Source of the DNA: Mycetocola spongiae
GTDB lineage: Bacteria > Actinomycetota > Actinomycetes > Actinomycetales > Microbacteriaceae
DNA length: 64,000 nucleotides
Direction of reading: 5' to 3'
NCBI RefSeq assembly: GCF_020424085.1
Contig: NZ_CP080203.1
Location: forward strand, 2,418,001-2,482,000
In this document: positions 28,030-37,800 of the stretch, piece after piece
Numbering within the stretch: position 1 is the stretch's first letter
Layout of the letters: each line of letters starts with the position of its first letter
Notes under the pieces: model-generated
What the model was told of the DNA's origin: nothing
Databases searched by the model: none
What the model saw: only the letters and a program-made list of their open reading frames with translations
Position numbers and translations under genes: made by a program

Positions 28030-28153
28030 GCCCCGCACCCCCGAGGAGGACCGGCAGGGTCCCGATAAGAGCCGCCTGATCCTCTGGGCCGTGGCCGGGG
28101 GCATCGGCCTGATCTTTATCGGTCAGGGCGTATGGGGCCTGCTCACCCAATAG
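28022..28153 (+). CDS. 43-residue single-helix membrane protein
   Basis: A short frame from the GTG at 28022 that overlaps the previous gene's end by 8 bp. It has a charged N-terminus (EPRTPEEDRQGPDKSR) and one membrane helix (LILWAVAGGIGLIFIGQGVWGLL). The coupling and composition look real; there is no family I recognise. Confidence 0.5.
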   Translation: MPEPRTPEEDRQGPDKSRLILWAVAGGIGLIFIGQGVWGLLTQ

Positions 28154-28195
28154 CGATATGCGGAAAACGCATTCCCGGGGTACCCTGGAGGGGTC

Positions 28196-28387
28196 ATGGA
28201 TAATTATTGGTTAAACGCGCTCTGGTCGGTCACCCCGACCGTTTTGATCGGCCTCATCTTCTGGTATATCGTGCGCTCGATTATCCGCGCCGACCGCAAC
28301 GAGCGTGCGGCCTATGCCGACCTCGAATCGCGCGAGCGCGCCCGCATGGGCCTGCCCCCCCGTGGCCGCACCCGCGGAACCCAATAG
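28196..28387 (+). CDS. 63-residue membrane protein near lysS
   Basis: This small protein has one membrane helix near residues 8-28 (SVTPTVLIGLIFWYIVRSII) followed by a charged tail (RADRNERAAYADLESRERARMG). The ATG follows GGAGGGG at proper spacing. Small proteins of this shape lie downstream of lysS and upstream of clpC in related actinobacteria. Function is unknown. A strong terminator follows. Confidence 0.75.
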   Translation: MDNYWLNALWSVTPTVLIGLIFWYIVRSIIRADRNERAAYADLESRERARMGLPPRGRTRGTQ

Positions 28388-28408
28388 CCACTAGCCGTTC
28401 GCGGCTCG

Positions 28409-28451
28409 ACGCGGCACCATATCCCCCGCGGATATGGTGCCGCGTTTTTTC
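28409..28451 (+). terminator. terminator before cls
   Basis: ACGCGGCACCATATCC pairs perfectly with GGATATGGTGCCGCGT around CCCGC, followed by TTTTTT. Confidence 0.92.
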
Positions 28452-28598
28452 TGCCCCGCGCCCCCGGGTGGCGCTTCCGGGCGCGCCGCGGGAAGTCCCG
28501 CTCCCGGTTCGCGGGGCCCCGACTCGCTAAGCTGGGGCTCATTAGTGTGTCGGCCCGTTGCCCGGGCCGCCGCTCCGCCACCCGCGAAAGGCCGTTTG

Positions 28599-30077
28599 AT
28601 GACGTTTGAACCCTTCATCGCGGGCTGGGGTGGGTGGAGTGTGCTCTATCTGATCATCGATATCGCGATCCGGATCGTGGCCGTGATCGTGGTACCGCGC
28701 AATCGCAAACCCACCGCGGGCACCGCGTGGCTCATGCTGATTTTTATTCAGCCGGCCGTGGGTATGCTCATCTTCCTGCTGATCGGAAACCCCAAGCTTC
28801 CGCGCAAGCGCCGCCTGATCCAGGAGGAGATCAACGCGACCGTGAAGGAGGGCGTGGAGCTGCTGCCCAAGCAGGAACTCCAGCCCGGCGCACCCAAGTG
28901 GTTCGACTCGCTTGTGGAGCTCAACGGCAACCTCGGCGCGCTACCCCTGCTGGGCGGCAATACGGCCACGCTGAACGGCGACTATAACAACACGCTGGAA
29001 CAGATGAGCCGCGAGATCGATACCGCCACCGAATACGTGCATATCGAGTTTTATATCATGTCCTCGAGCGAGATCACCGCGGAGTTTTTTGACGCGATCG
29101 GCCACGCCACCGCGCGTGGGGTCAAGGTGCGCGTGCTCTTTGACCACATCGCCTCGTTGCGCTCCCCGCGCTATAAGCAGACCAAAAAGCGCCTGCGCGA
29201 GGTGGGCGCCGAGTGGCATATGATGCTGCCCGTGCAGCCGCTGCGCGGAAAATATCAGCGCCCCGACCTGCGCAATCACCGCAAGCTCATGATCGTGGAC
29301 GGCCGCGTGGGCTATATGGGCTCGCAGAACCTCGTGGACCGCACCTACCTTAAGCGCAGCAACCTGAAGCGCGGCCTGAAGTGGAAGGACCTGATGGTGC
29401 GCGTGGTGGGTCCCACCGTGGACGCCCTCAACGTGATCTTCCTCAGCGACTGGTATGCGGAGACCGGCGAGATCATCGCGCTGCGCCTGGACATGGCCGA
29501 GGCGGTGCCCGAGGGTACCCCCGATGTGCTCGACTGCCAGGTGGTGCCCAGCGGTCCCGGATTTGACGGCGAAAATAACCTGCGCCTCTTCCTCGGTCTG
29601 CTCTATGCCGCCGAGGAACGCATCGTGATCACGAGCCCGTATTTTGTGCCCGATGAGGCCCTCATGTATGCCGTGACCACCGCCGTGCAGCGCGGCGTCC
29701 CGGTGGATCTTTTTGTCTCCGAGGAGGGGGATCAGGCGGTGGTATTCCACGCGCAGCGCTCCTATTATGAGGAGCTCCTGCGCGCGGGGGTACGCATCTT
29801 TATGTATCCCGCGCCGTATATCCTGCACTCCAAGCACTTCACGATCGACGACGACGTGGCCGTGATCGGCTCCTCCAATATGGACATGCGCTCATTTGGT
29901 CTCAACCTCGAGGTCTCCCTGCTGGTGCGCGGTGAATCCTTTGTGCGCGATATGCGCGCGATCGAGGACGAGTATCGCGCGGTCAGCCGGGAACTCACGC
30001 TTGACGAGTGGGAGCGCCAGCCGCTGCGCTCCACCATCCTGGATAACCTCGCGCGCCTCACCTCGGCACTGCAATAG
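28599..30077 (+). CDS. cls: cardiolipin synthase (PLD family)
   Basis: Makes cardiolipin from phosphatidylglycerol or CDP-diacylglycerol at the membrane. The 492-residue protein has two N-terminal membrane helices (about residues 8-30 and 40-62) and two phospholipase D motifs: NHRKLMIVDGRVGYMGSQN near residue 226 and LHSKHFTIDDDVAVIGSSN near 408, both with HxKx4D. The start ATG at 28599 gives the family N-terminus; a longer frame to 28434 runs through the upstream terminator and is not used. Confidence 0.93.
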   Translation: MTFEPFIAGWGGWSVLYLIIDIAIRIVAVIVVPRNRKPTAGTAWLMLIFIQPAVGMLIFLLIGNPKLPRKRRLIQEEINATVKEGVELLPKQELQPGAPKWFDSLVELNGNLGALPLLGGNTATLNGDYNNTLEQMSREIDTATEYVHIEFYIMSSSEITAEFFDAIGHATARGVKVRVLFDHIASLRSPRYKQTKKRLREVGAEWHMMLPVQPLRGKYQRPDLRNHRKLMIVDGRVGYMGSQNLVDRTYLKRSNLKRGLKWKDLMVRVVGPTVDALNVIFLSDWYAETGEIIALRLDMAEAVPEGTPDVLDCQVVPSGPGFDGENNLRLFLGLLYAAEERIVITSPYFVPDEALMYAVTTAVQRGVPVDLFVSEEGDQAVVFHAQRSYYEELLRAGVRIFMYPAPYILHSKHFTIDDDVAVIGSSNMDMRSFGLNLEVSLLVRGESFVRDMRAIEDEYRAVSRELTLDEWERQPLRSTILDNLARLTSALQ

Positions 30078-30107
30078 CGGCGGCGTGGGCCTGCTAGCGT
30101 GGATCCC

Positions 30108-30368
30108 ATGACTACTCCCGCACGCATCCCGATGACCCGCTCCTATATTGTGGGCATCTGCCTCGCCGTCGCGAGCGTCGCGGCCGCAATGGTGTCCACG
30201 TTTGTGGACGATGTCACGATCAAGGTGGTCACCCTGATCATCTCCCTGGTTTTCCTGGTGGGCGCCGGCGTCTCGATCGGCATCATGGTGCGCTCGGGCC
30301 GCAAGAAGGTGGCCGCCGCGCGTGCCGCCCGCGATGCGCGCGACGCCGCCGAGACCGAGGCCCCGTAG
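30108..30368 (+). CDS. small two-helix membrane protein
   Basis: An 86-residue protein with two predicted membrane helices (SYIVGICLAVASVAAAMVS and VTLIISLVFLVGAGVSIGIM) followed by a basic, Ala/Arg-rich tail. The ATG at 30108 is chosen over a GTG 9 bp upstream. It is 30 bp after cls and probably co-transcribed. No family recognised. Confidence 0.6.
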   Translation: MTTPARIPMTRSYIVGICLAVASVAAAMVSTFVDDVTIKVVTLIISLVFLVGAGVSIGIMVRSGRKKVAAARAARDARDAAETEAP

Positions 30369-30408
30369 CCCCACCCGGGGACCCGCGCGGGCCCGCGTTT
30401 CGGCGGAA

Positions 30409-30426
30409 GTCACGCCCACGGCGAAC
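30409..30426 (+). promoter_or_regulatory. ClgR-type operator upstream of clpC
   Basis: The sequence GTCACGCCCACGGCGAAC matches the published actinobacterial ClgR consensus WNNWCGCYNANRGCGWWS at 17 of 18 positions (only the first base deviates). It is 78 bp before the clpC start. A possible -10 box (TATAAC, 30463-30468) lies downstream. ClgR is the known activator of clp genes in Corynebacterium, Streptomyces and Mycobacterium; its presence in this organism is inferred. Confidence 0.6.
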
Positions 30427-30503
30427 AGGGGACTATTCGGTGCCCTCCCGCGTTATTCTCGATATAACGACGCCGACCCACGCCGCGGCGTTTAAGGAGT
30501 GAA

Positions 30504-33032
30504 ATGTTCGAGAGATTCACGGATCGCGCCCGTCGCGTTGTCGTTTTGGCCCAAGAAGAAGCCAAGATGCTCAACCACAACTACATTGGAACCGAGCACA
30601 TCCTGCTTGGTCTCATCCACGAGGGTGAGGGAGTGGCCGCCAAGGCGCTCGAATCCCTCGGGATTTCCCTCGACGCCGTGCGCGAGCAGGTGCAGGACAT
30701 CATCGGTCAGGGCCAGCAGCAGCCCACCGGCCACATCCCGTTTACGCCGCGCGCCAAGAAGGTCCTGGAGCTCAGCCTCCGCGAGGCCCTTCAGCTCGGC
30801 CATAACTACATCGGCACCGAGCACATCCTGCTCGGCCTGATTCGCGAGGGTGAGGGCGTCGCCGCCCAGGTCCTGGTGAAGCTCGGCGCCGACCTCAACC
30901 GCGTGCGCCAGCAGGTCATCCAGCTGCTCTCGGGCTATCAGGGCAAGGAGACCGCCTCGGTCGGTGCCGGTGCCCCCGAGCAGGCTGCGCCGCAGGGTGG
31001 CTCTGCCATCCTCGACCAGTTTGGCCGCAACCTCACGCAGGCCGCGCGCGATAATAAGCTTGACCCGGTCATCGGCCGGGAGAAGGAAATCGAGCGGGTC
31101 ATGCAGATCCTGTCTCGTCGTTCCAAGAATAACCCCGTCCTGATCGGTGAGCCCGGCGTGGGTAAGACCGCTGTGGTTGAGGGCCTCGCGCAGGCCATCG
31201 TCTCGGGCAATGTTCCAGAGACCCTCAAGGATAAGCAGCTCTACTCGCTTGACCTCGGCTCGCTGATCGCCGGAAGCCGCTACCGCGGTGACTTCGAGGA
31301 GCGCCTGAAGAAGGTCACCAAGGAGATCCGCAACCGCGGCGATATCATCATCTTCATCGACGAGATCCACACCCTCGTGGGTGCCGGTGCCGCCGAGGGT
31401 GCCATCGACGCCGCCTCGATCCTGAAGCCGCTGCTTGCCCGCGGCGAGCTGCAGACCATCGGTGCCACCACGCTTGATGAGTACCGCAAGCACTTCGAAA
31501 AGGATGCCGCGCTGGAGCGCCGCTTCCAGTCGATCCAGGTGGGCGAGCCCTCGCTGCCGCATACGATCAACATCCTCAAGGGTCTGCGCGACCGCTATGA
31601 GGCGCACCATAAGGTCTCCATCACCGATGGTGCCATCGTGGCCGCCGCGAACCTCGCCGACCGCTATATCTCCGATCGCTTCCTGCCGGATAAGGCCATC
31701 GACCTGCTGGATGAGGCCGGCGCCAGACTGCGCCTCTCGATGCTGTCGAGCCCGCCCGAGCTGCTCGAATTCGACGAGAAGATCACCGATGTGCGCACCC
31801 GCAAGGAGGCCGCAATCGAGGGTCAGGACTTCGAGAAGGCCGCAAGCCTGCGCGATGAGGAGAAGAACCTCCTCGGCGAGCGTCTGCGCCTCGAGAAGAA
31901 GTGGCGCTCGGGCGAGGTTTCCACCAATGCCACGGTAGACGAGGGTCTGATCGCCGAGGTTCTGGCCCAGGCCACCGGTATCCCCGTGTTTAAGCTCACC
32001 GAGGAGGAGTCGGCTCGACTCATCTTCATGGAGAAGGCCCTGCACGAGCGGGTGATCGGCCAGAACGAGGCCATCAACGCCCTATCGCGCACGATCCGCC
32101 GCACCCGTGCGGGCCTGAAGGACCCCAAGCGTCCCTCCGGTTCGTTTATCTTCGCCGGTCCCACCGGTGTGGGTAAGACGGAGCTGGCCAAGGCCCTCGC
32201 CGAGTTCCTCTTTGACGACGAGGACGCCATGATCTCGCTCGACATGTCGGAATACGGCGAGAAGCACACGGTCTCGCGCCTCTTTGGTGCTCCCCCCGGA
32301 TTTGTGGGCTTCGAGGAGGGTGGACAGCTCACCGAGAAGGTGCGCCGCAAGCCGTTCAGCGTGGTCCTCTTTGACGAGATCGAGAAGGCACACCCGGATA
32401 TCTTCAACTCGCTGCTCCAGATTCTGGAGGAGGGCCGGTTGACCGATGGCCAGGGTCGCGAGATCGACTTTAAGAACACCGTGATCATCATGACCACCAA
32501 CCTCGGTTCGAAGGGTATTGCGGGCGGACCCGTGGGCTTCCAGGCCACCGGCGATTCCAGCGTGACCTACGACATCATGAAGGGCAAGGTCTCCGAGGAG
32601 CTGAAGAACCACTTCAAGCCCGAGTTCCTCAACCGCGTGGACGACGTCATCGTCTTCCCGCAGCTGAGCAAGGCCGAGCTGCTCCAGATCGTGGACCTCT
32701 TCCTGGGTCGCCTTAACGACCGGATGATGGACCGCGATATGACCATCGACATGTCGGTGGCCGCCAAGGAGCGCCTGATCGACGTGGGCTTCGACCCGAG
32801 CCTGGGTGCCCGGCCGCTGCGCCGCGCAATGCAGCAGCTCATCGAGGATCAGCTCTCCGAGAAGATCCTGCACGGCGAGCTGAACCCCGGCGATCACGTG
32901 TTTGTGGACTTTATCGAGAATAAGTTCGAGTTCACCACGTCGCGCCGCGCGAATGCGCTGGGTAGCGAGCTTCCCGTTCCGATGCTCGGCACGGGCCCGG
33001 CCACGCCGGACCTCGCCGTCAGCGGGGAATAG
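30504..33032 (+). CDS. clpC: ATP-dependent Clp protease ATPase subunit ClpC
   Basis: An 842-residue AAA+ unfoldase feeding ClpP. Two Clp N repeats come first ([38 protein letters not shown]). AAA-1 has GEPGVGKT near residue 215 and [15 protein letters not shown]. The middle coiled-coil with a UVR-like motif ([18 protein letters not shown]) distinguishes ClpC from ClpB. AAA-2 has GPTGVGKT near 552 and [16 protein letters not shown]. The ATG follows AAGGAG. Regulation by ClgR is likely (see the operator). A strong terminator follows. Confidence 0.97.
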   Translation: MFERFTDRARRVVVLAQEEAKMLNHNYIGTEHILLGLIHEGEGVAAKALESLGISLDAVREQVQDIIGQGQQQPTGHIPFTPRAKKVLELSLREALQLGHNYIGTEHILLGLIREGEGVAAQVLVKLGADLNRVRQQVIQLLSGYQGKETASVGAGAPEQAAPQGGSAILDQFGRNLTQAARDNKLDPVIGREKEIERVMQILSRRSKNNPVLIGEPGVGKTAVVEGLAQAIVSGNVPETLKDKQLYSLDLGSLIAGSRYRGDFEERLKKVTKEIRNRGDIIIFIDEIHTLVGAGAAEGAIDAASILKPLLARGELQTIGATTLDEYRKHFEKDAALERRFQSIQVGEPSLPHTINILKGLRDRYEAHHKVSITDGAIVAAANLADRYISDRFLPDKAIDLLDEAGARLRLSMLSSPPELLEFDEKITDVRTRKEAAIEGQDFEKAASLRDEEKNLLGERLRLEKKWRSGEVSTNATVDEGLIAEVLAQATGIPVFKLTEEESARLIFMEKALHERVIGQNEAINALSRTIRRTRAGLKDPKRPSGSFIFAGPTGVGKTELAKALAEFLFDDEDAMISLDMSEYGEKHTVSRLFGAPPGFVGFEEGGQLTEKVRRKPFSVVLFDEIEKAHPDIFNSLLQILEEGRLTDGQGREIDFKNTVIIMTTNLGSKGIAGGPVGFQATGDSSVTYDIMKGKVSEELKNHFKPEFLNRVDDVIVFPQLSKAELLQIVDLFLGRLNDRMMDRDMTIDMSVAAKERLIDVGFDPSLGARPLRRAMQQLIEDQLSEKILHGELNPGDHVFVDFIENKFEFTTSRRANALGSELPVPMLGTGPATPDLAVSGE

Positions 33033-33040
33033 CACCCCTT

Positions 33041-33077
33041 AAAAACCGGCCCACCCGCGAGGGTGGGCCGGTTTTTT
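33041..33077 (+). terminator. terminator after clpC, shared with the convergent gene
   Basis: AAAAACCGGCCCACCC pairs with GGGTGGGCCGGTTTTTT around GCGA. It is symmetrical with A and T runs on each side, so it can stop both strands; the convergent gene ends at its edge. Confidence 0.92.
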
Positions 33078-33468
33078 ATGCGCCGGGAGTGTCCTCGGCC
33101 GGGGATTCCGCGGCTTCGGATCGCGCGGTCCGCCACGGGAACCAGTAGTTTCGCCCGCGCACGAGCTCGTCGTATTCGGCCGCAAAATGGGCATAAAAGA
33201 TCCCGCCGAGCGAGACCAGCGCGCCGATCAGGGTGGGCCAGAGCACGGGGGAGACCACGGCCTCCCCGGTCCCACCGACCCAGGTCTGGAAGATATAAAC
33301 CAGCCCAAAGGCGCAGCACATAAACCCAAAATAGCGGCTGATGAGATGCAGCCAGCCGCCGAGCGCGGTGCGGGCAGTGCGCGCGGCCTGCCCGATGGAG
33401 AGCGCCACCAGGATCGTGGCAAAGACGGTTGCATAGGCCGCCAGGACGGCGTTGGGATCGGCACTCAT
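33076..33468 (-). CDS. membrane protein, unknown function
   Basis: A 130-residue protein with four predicted membrane helices (for example AVLAAYATVFATILVALSIG and LWPTLIGALVSLGGIFYAH) and a charged C-terminus. I use the ATG at 33468; a longer frame to 33675 crosses the divergent gene and is a shadow. It faces clpC across a bidirectional terminator. I do not recognise its family. Confidence 0.65.
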   Translation of the reverse strand: MSADPNAVLAAYATVFATILVALSIGQAARTARTALGGWLHLISRYFGFMCCAFGLVYIFQTWVGGTGEAVVSPVLWPTLIGALVSLGGIFYAHFAAEYDELVRGRNYWFPWRTARSEAAESPAEDTPGA

Positions 33469-33607
33469 AACGCTAGTATTGCGTGGCGGCGGGGGAGATT
33501 TGCCGCCGCCGCACCCGATCGGGTTACCCGCTGTCGCCGCGCCGCGCCCACCCGCCGCGGGGATCGGGCAGACTGGAGAGATCGATTCCGTTCCGAGGAG
33601 CCCCCGC

Positions 33608-34123
33608 ATGACAACCCCGCGCCTCGCCGCCCTGCGCTCCGAACTGGACGCCGCCCTGGCCCCGCCGGTATCCACGGAGCCGATTGCCGAGCCCGAGGGC
33701 GCCGAGTATGCCGCGCATCGCTGGAGCAGCGGAGAGCTGCGGGTGCGCTATCGCGAGGCCAAGATCACCCCGACCAAGGTGGGGGCGTTTTTTACGCTGT
33801 GGGTGCGCTCCGCGCGCGGGCCGATCCGGCCGCTGACCGCGGAGGACGGCGCCGATCTGGTGATCGTGGACTGCATGCAGCCGCTCCCCGATGCGCCCCC
33901 GTTGCACGGCCGATTTTATTTCCCCGCGGGCGAGCTGCTGCGGCGCGGGGTGCTCTCAGCCCCGGGCCGGGAGGGCAAGCGGGCGCTGCGGGTATATCCC
34001 GCGTGGGTCACGGTGCCCAGCGCCCAGGCCGCCGCGACCCAGCGCTGGCAGGCCCCCTATTTTGCCCCCGCCGGCTCTCCCGACTCCGCCCGGCTGCTGC
34101 GTGCCGCCGCGGGGCGCGCCTAA
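33608..34123 (+). CDS. MepB-family protein
   Basis: A 171-residue protein of the MepB family (named after the gene beside the MepA efflux pump of Staphylococcus aureus; biochemical role unproven). The typical core is visible: SGELRVRYREAKITPTKVGAFFTLW, FYFPAGELLRRGVLS, GKRALRVYPAWV and QRWQAPYF. No MepA or MepR gene is nearby. The ATG at 33608 follows a GAGGAG ribosome binding site, and the GNAT gene starts 19 bp after its stop. Confidence 0.8.
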   Translation: MTTPRLAALRSELDAALAPPVSTEPIAEPEGAEYAAHRWSSGELRVRYREAKITPTKVGAFFTLWVRSARGPIRPLTAEDGADLVIVDCMQPLPDAPPLHGRFYFPAGELLRRGVLSAPGREGKRALRVYPAWVTVPSAQAAATQRWQAPYFAPAGSPDSARLLRAAAGRA

Positions 34124-34142
34124 ACCGCACTACCCTGGAGGC

Positions 34143-34664
34143 ATGACCTCCGCACCGTTCACCGTGCGCCGCGCGCGCACCGCCGATGTTCCCGGGATCC
34201 AGGACCTGATCCAGCCGCTTGTGGATCAAAGAATCCTGCTGGGCAAGGAGCGTGTGGTTTTTTATGAGGCCGTGCAGGAGTTCATCGTGGCCGAGACCGC
34301 CGCGGGGGAGCTGATCGGCGTGGGGGCACTGCACGTGATCTGGGAGGACCTGGGCGAGGTGCGCACCCTCGCGGTCTCCCGGGACTGGCTCGGCCGCGGC
34401 GTTGGTGCCGTGCTCCTGGGCCACCTGGAGACCGAGGCGCGCCGCCTGGGGCTGACCCGGCTGTTTTGCCTCACCTTCGAGACGGGCTTTTTTGGCCGCA
34501 ATGGGTTTAACGAGATTGGCGAGGGCATCGTGAGCCCGGATATCTATGCCGAGCTGGTGCGCTCACCCGATGAGGGTGTGGCGGAGTTCCTGGATCTGGC
34601 CCGCGTGAAGCCCAATACGCTGGGCAATACCCGCATGCTGAAGACGCTCGCGCCGCAGGGTTAG
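34143..34664 (+). CDS. GNAT acetyltransferase, amino-acid N-acetyltransferase type
   Basis: This 173-residue acetyl-CoA-dependent acetyltransferase has the GNAT core with the acetyl-CoA motif GRGVGAVLLGHLETEARRLG and the preceding beta-strand LGEVRTLAVSRDW. Overall shape and the final KPNTLGNTRML block resemble the short ArgA-like N-acetylglutamate synthase of actinobacteria (as in Mycobacterium Rv2747), which starts arginine synthesis from glutamate. No arginine genes are nearby, so the substrate stays probable, not proven. Confidence 0.8.
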   Translation: MTSAPFTVRRARTADVPGIQDLIQPLVDQRILLGKERVVFYEAVQEFIVAETAAGELIGVGALHVIWEDLGEVRTLAVSRDWLGRGVGAVLLGHLETEARRLGLTRLFCLTFETGFFGRNGFNEIGEGIVSPDIYAELVRSPDEGVAEFLDLARVKPNTLGNTRMLKTLAPQG

Positions 34665-34737
34665 GGGGCGGGGCCGCGGAATTACGCGGCCGCGGTGTCC
34701 CGGGAGAAAAATAATGTTAACGGGGGGTTTACCCGCC

Positions 34738-34761
34738 GTATACCGATTGCATATCGTATAC
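34738..34761 (+). promoter_or_regulatory. dyad upstream of the nuclease/nucleotidase gene
   Basis: The left arm GTATACCGAT and the right arm ATCGTATAC form a nearly perfect inverted repeat (one extra C) around TGCAT. It lies 112-135 bp before the start of the next gene and overlaps a plausible -10 region (TATACA). It looks like an operator for a dimeric repressor; which protein binds is unknown. Confidence 0.4.
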
Positions 34762-34872
34762 ACATAGCGTGAGCAATGGTGCCACGGCGTTTTTAGCGTC
34801 ACAGCCGGCACCGTCGCCCGTGCGACTTTTCCCTTCATCTCCCTGCACACTGACTCCTTTGGAGACACATCG

Positions 34873-37800
34873 ATGTCGCTGTTTACGCACCCCTGGCGGG
34901 CCGTAGCAATCGCTTCCCTGTGTGGTCTTGCCGTAGCGCCCCTCGTGGCGCTTCCGGCGGCGGCCGCACCCGATGGCACCGGGGTGGTGATTAACGAAGC
35001 CTATATTTCCGGCGGGAGCCGAAACGCCGCATTCCTGAATAAGTTTGTGGAGCTCTATAACCCGACCAATGCCGAGAAGTCCCTCGCCGGGCTCTCGCTG
35101 CAGTATCGCCCCGCGAAGAACGGCGATAAGCCCTTCGGCACGGTGATTGCGCTGAGCGGAAGCATCCCCGCGGGCGGCCACTACCTGATCTCCGGGGGAA
35201 GCAACGATACCAACGGTGCCGAGCTGCCCACCCCCGACCTCAAGTCCACGCTGTCCCCCGCGGCGGCCGGTGGCGTGATTGCCCTCGTGAACGGTACCGC
35301 GGCGCTGCCCGCCAATACCCTCGCGGGCGAGCCCGGCGCACCCGTGCCGGATCCCGCAGTGGTGGACCTGCTGGGTTATGGCACCGCCGATACCTTTGAG
35401 GGCGCACCCGCGGCCTATACCTCGCCCAATACCGAGCCGCGCTCGCTGAACCGCACCGGCGGGGTGGATACCGACCATAACGGCAACGACTTTAAGGTGC
35501 TGGAGGCGATCACCCCGACCAATGCGAAGGGCGAGACCAGCGCACCGGTCACCACCCCCACGCCCCCGGTCATCCCGCCCGTGGAGCCCGGCGATATCGT
35601 CCCCGCGACGATCGCCGAGATTCAGGGCACGGGAACCGAGAGCCCCCTCGTGGGCAAGACCGTGACCACCACCGGTTTTGTGACCGCCGTTTATGCAACC
35701 GGCGGTTATAACGGCTTCTACCTGCAGACCGCGGGTACCGGCGGCGCCGTGAACCTGGACACCCACAAGGCGTCCGATGCGATCTTTATCTATTCCCCGA
35801 AGGCCGTGGGTTCCGTGGCCGTGGGCGATTATGTTGAGGTGGGTGGCCCCGTGGCCGAATACTTCGGCATGACGCAGATCACGTCCGATGTGGCCAAGAA
35901 GCTGGATGCCACGGGACTGACCGCGCCGCTGCCCGCGGCCGTGCCCTTCCCCGCGGATGAGACCCAGCGCGAGGCGCTCGAGGGCATGCTGCTCGCCCCG
36001 ACCGGCGCATTCACCGTGACCGAGACCTATACCACCAACCAGTATGGCGATATCGGTCTGGCCGCCTCGGGCAGCCCCCTCGTGAACCCGACCGTGCTGG
36101 GCCCGGTGGGCAGCGCCGAATATAAGGCGGCGCAGAAGCGCATCCAGGCCGAGGCCGTGCGCCTCGATGACGGAGCCTCGACCAATTTCCTCGGTGCCGC
36201 CAATAAGGCCATCCCGGTGTCCTATCTGAGCAATGAAAACCCCGTGCGCGTGGGTGCCGCCGTGGACTTCACCGCGCCGGTCATCCTCGACTACCGCAAC
36301 GACGCGTGGCGCTTCCAGCCCACCGCGCCCGTATCCGGTAGCCAGAACGCGCCCGCGACGTTTGAAAACACCCGCACCGAGGCCCCGCGGCCCGTGGGTG
36401 GAGACGTGAAGCTCGCCACCTTTAACGTGCTGAACTATTTCCCCACCACGGGGGAGTCCCGCAACGGCTGCACGTTCTATACCGACCGTGACGGCAATAA
36501 GATCACGGTGAATAAGTCCGATGCACCCGGCTGTGGTGTGCGCGGAGCGGCCACGGCCCAGAGCCTCGAGCGCCAGCAGGCCAAGATCATCGCGGCCATT
36601 AACGCGCTTGACGCCGATGTGGTCTCCCTCGAGGAGATCGAGAACTCCGCCAAGCTGGGACAGGACCGCGATGCGGCCCTGAAAACCCTCGTGGCGGCGC
36701 TGAATCGTGCCTCCGGTTCCGAGCGTTGGGCCGCGGTGACCTCGCCGAACGAGCGTCCCGACGCGAAGGACGAGGACGTGATCCGCACCGGATTTATCTA
36801 TAACCCCGCCGTGGTGAAGCCCGCGGGCGAGGGCAAGATTCTGAAGGGCAGCGATGCGTTTAAGAACGCCCGCGAGCCCGATGCGCAGCCCTTCACCACC
36901 AAAAACGGCGGCGACGCCGAGAAGTTCCTCGTGATCTCCAACCACTTTAAGTCCAAGGGCTCCACGGGAGCCACCGGGGATAACGTGGATCTCAAAAACG
37001 GCGTGGGTGGCTTTAACGGCGACCGCACCCGGCAGGCCCAGGCCCTCGTGGCCTTCGCCGACTCCATGAAGAAGCAGGTCAAGACGGAGAAGGTCTTCCT
37101 GGTGGGAGACTTCAACTCCTATGACGCCGAGGACCCGATCCTGGTGCTGACCTCCGCCGGCTATATCAGCCAGGAGGCCAAGACCGGCAAGTTCACATAT
37201 GCCTATGACGGCGCGGTCGGCTCGCTCGACCACGTCTTCGCCTCGCCCGCGGCCGATGCCGCCGTGGTGGGAGCCGATGTCTGGAATATCAACTCGGTGG
37301 AGTCGGTGGGCCTGGAATACTCGCGCTATAACAATAACGTGACCGATCTGTATCGGGCGGATGCCTTCCGTTCGAGCGATCACGATCCCGTGATCGTGGG
37401 CTTCAACGCGGGCGGCTCCGCCCCCGCCACGGCCACCGTGAACCTGCTCAATATCAACGATTTCCACGGCCGCATCAACCCGAATACGGTGAAGTTTGCC
37501 GGAACCGTGGAGGGCCTGAAGGCGGGGCTGCGCCCCGATCAGAGCGCGCTGCTTTCCGCCGGAGATAATATCGGCGCGAGCGAGTTTGCGTCCTCCAGCC
37601 AGCTGGATCAGCCCGCAATCGACGTGCTGAACGCGCTGAACCTGCGCGCCTCGGCCGTGGGAAACCACGAGTTTGATCAGGGAATGTCCGATCTGACCGA
37701 TCGCGTGATCGACGGCGGCAAAAACGCCCGTTGGGCCTATCTGGGTGCCAATGTATATCGCAAGGGCACCACAACCCCCGCCCTTCCCGAATATGAAATC

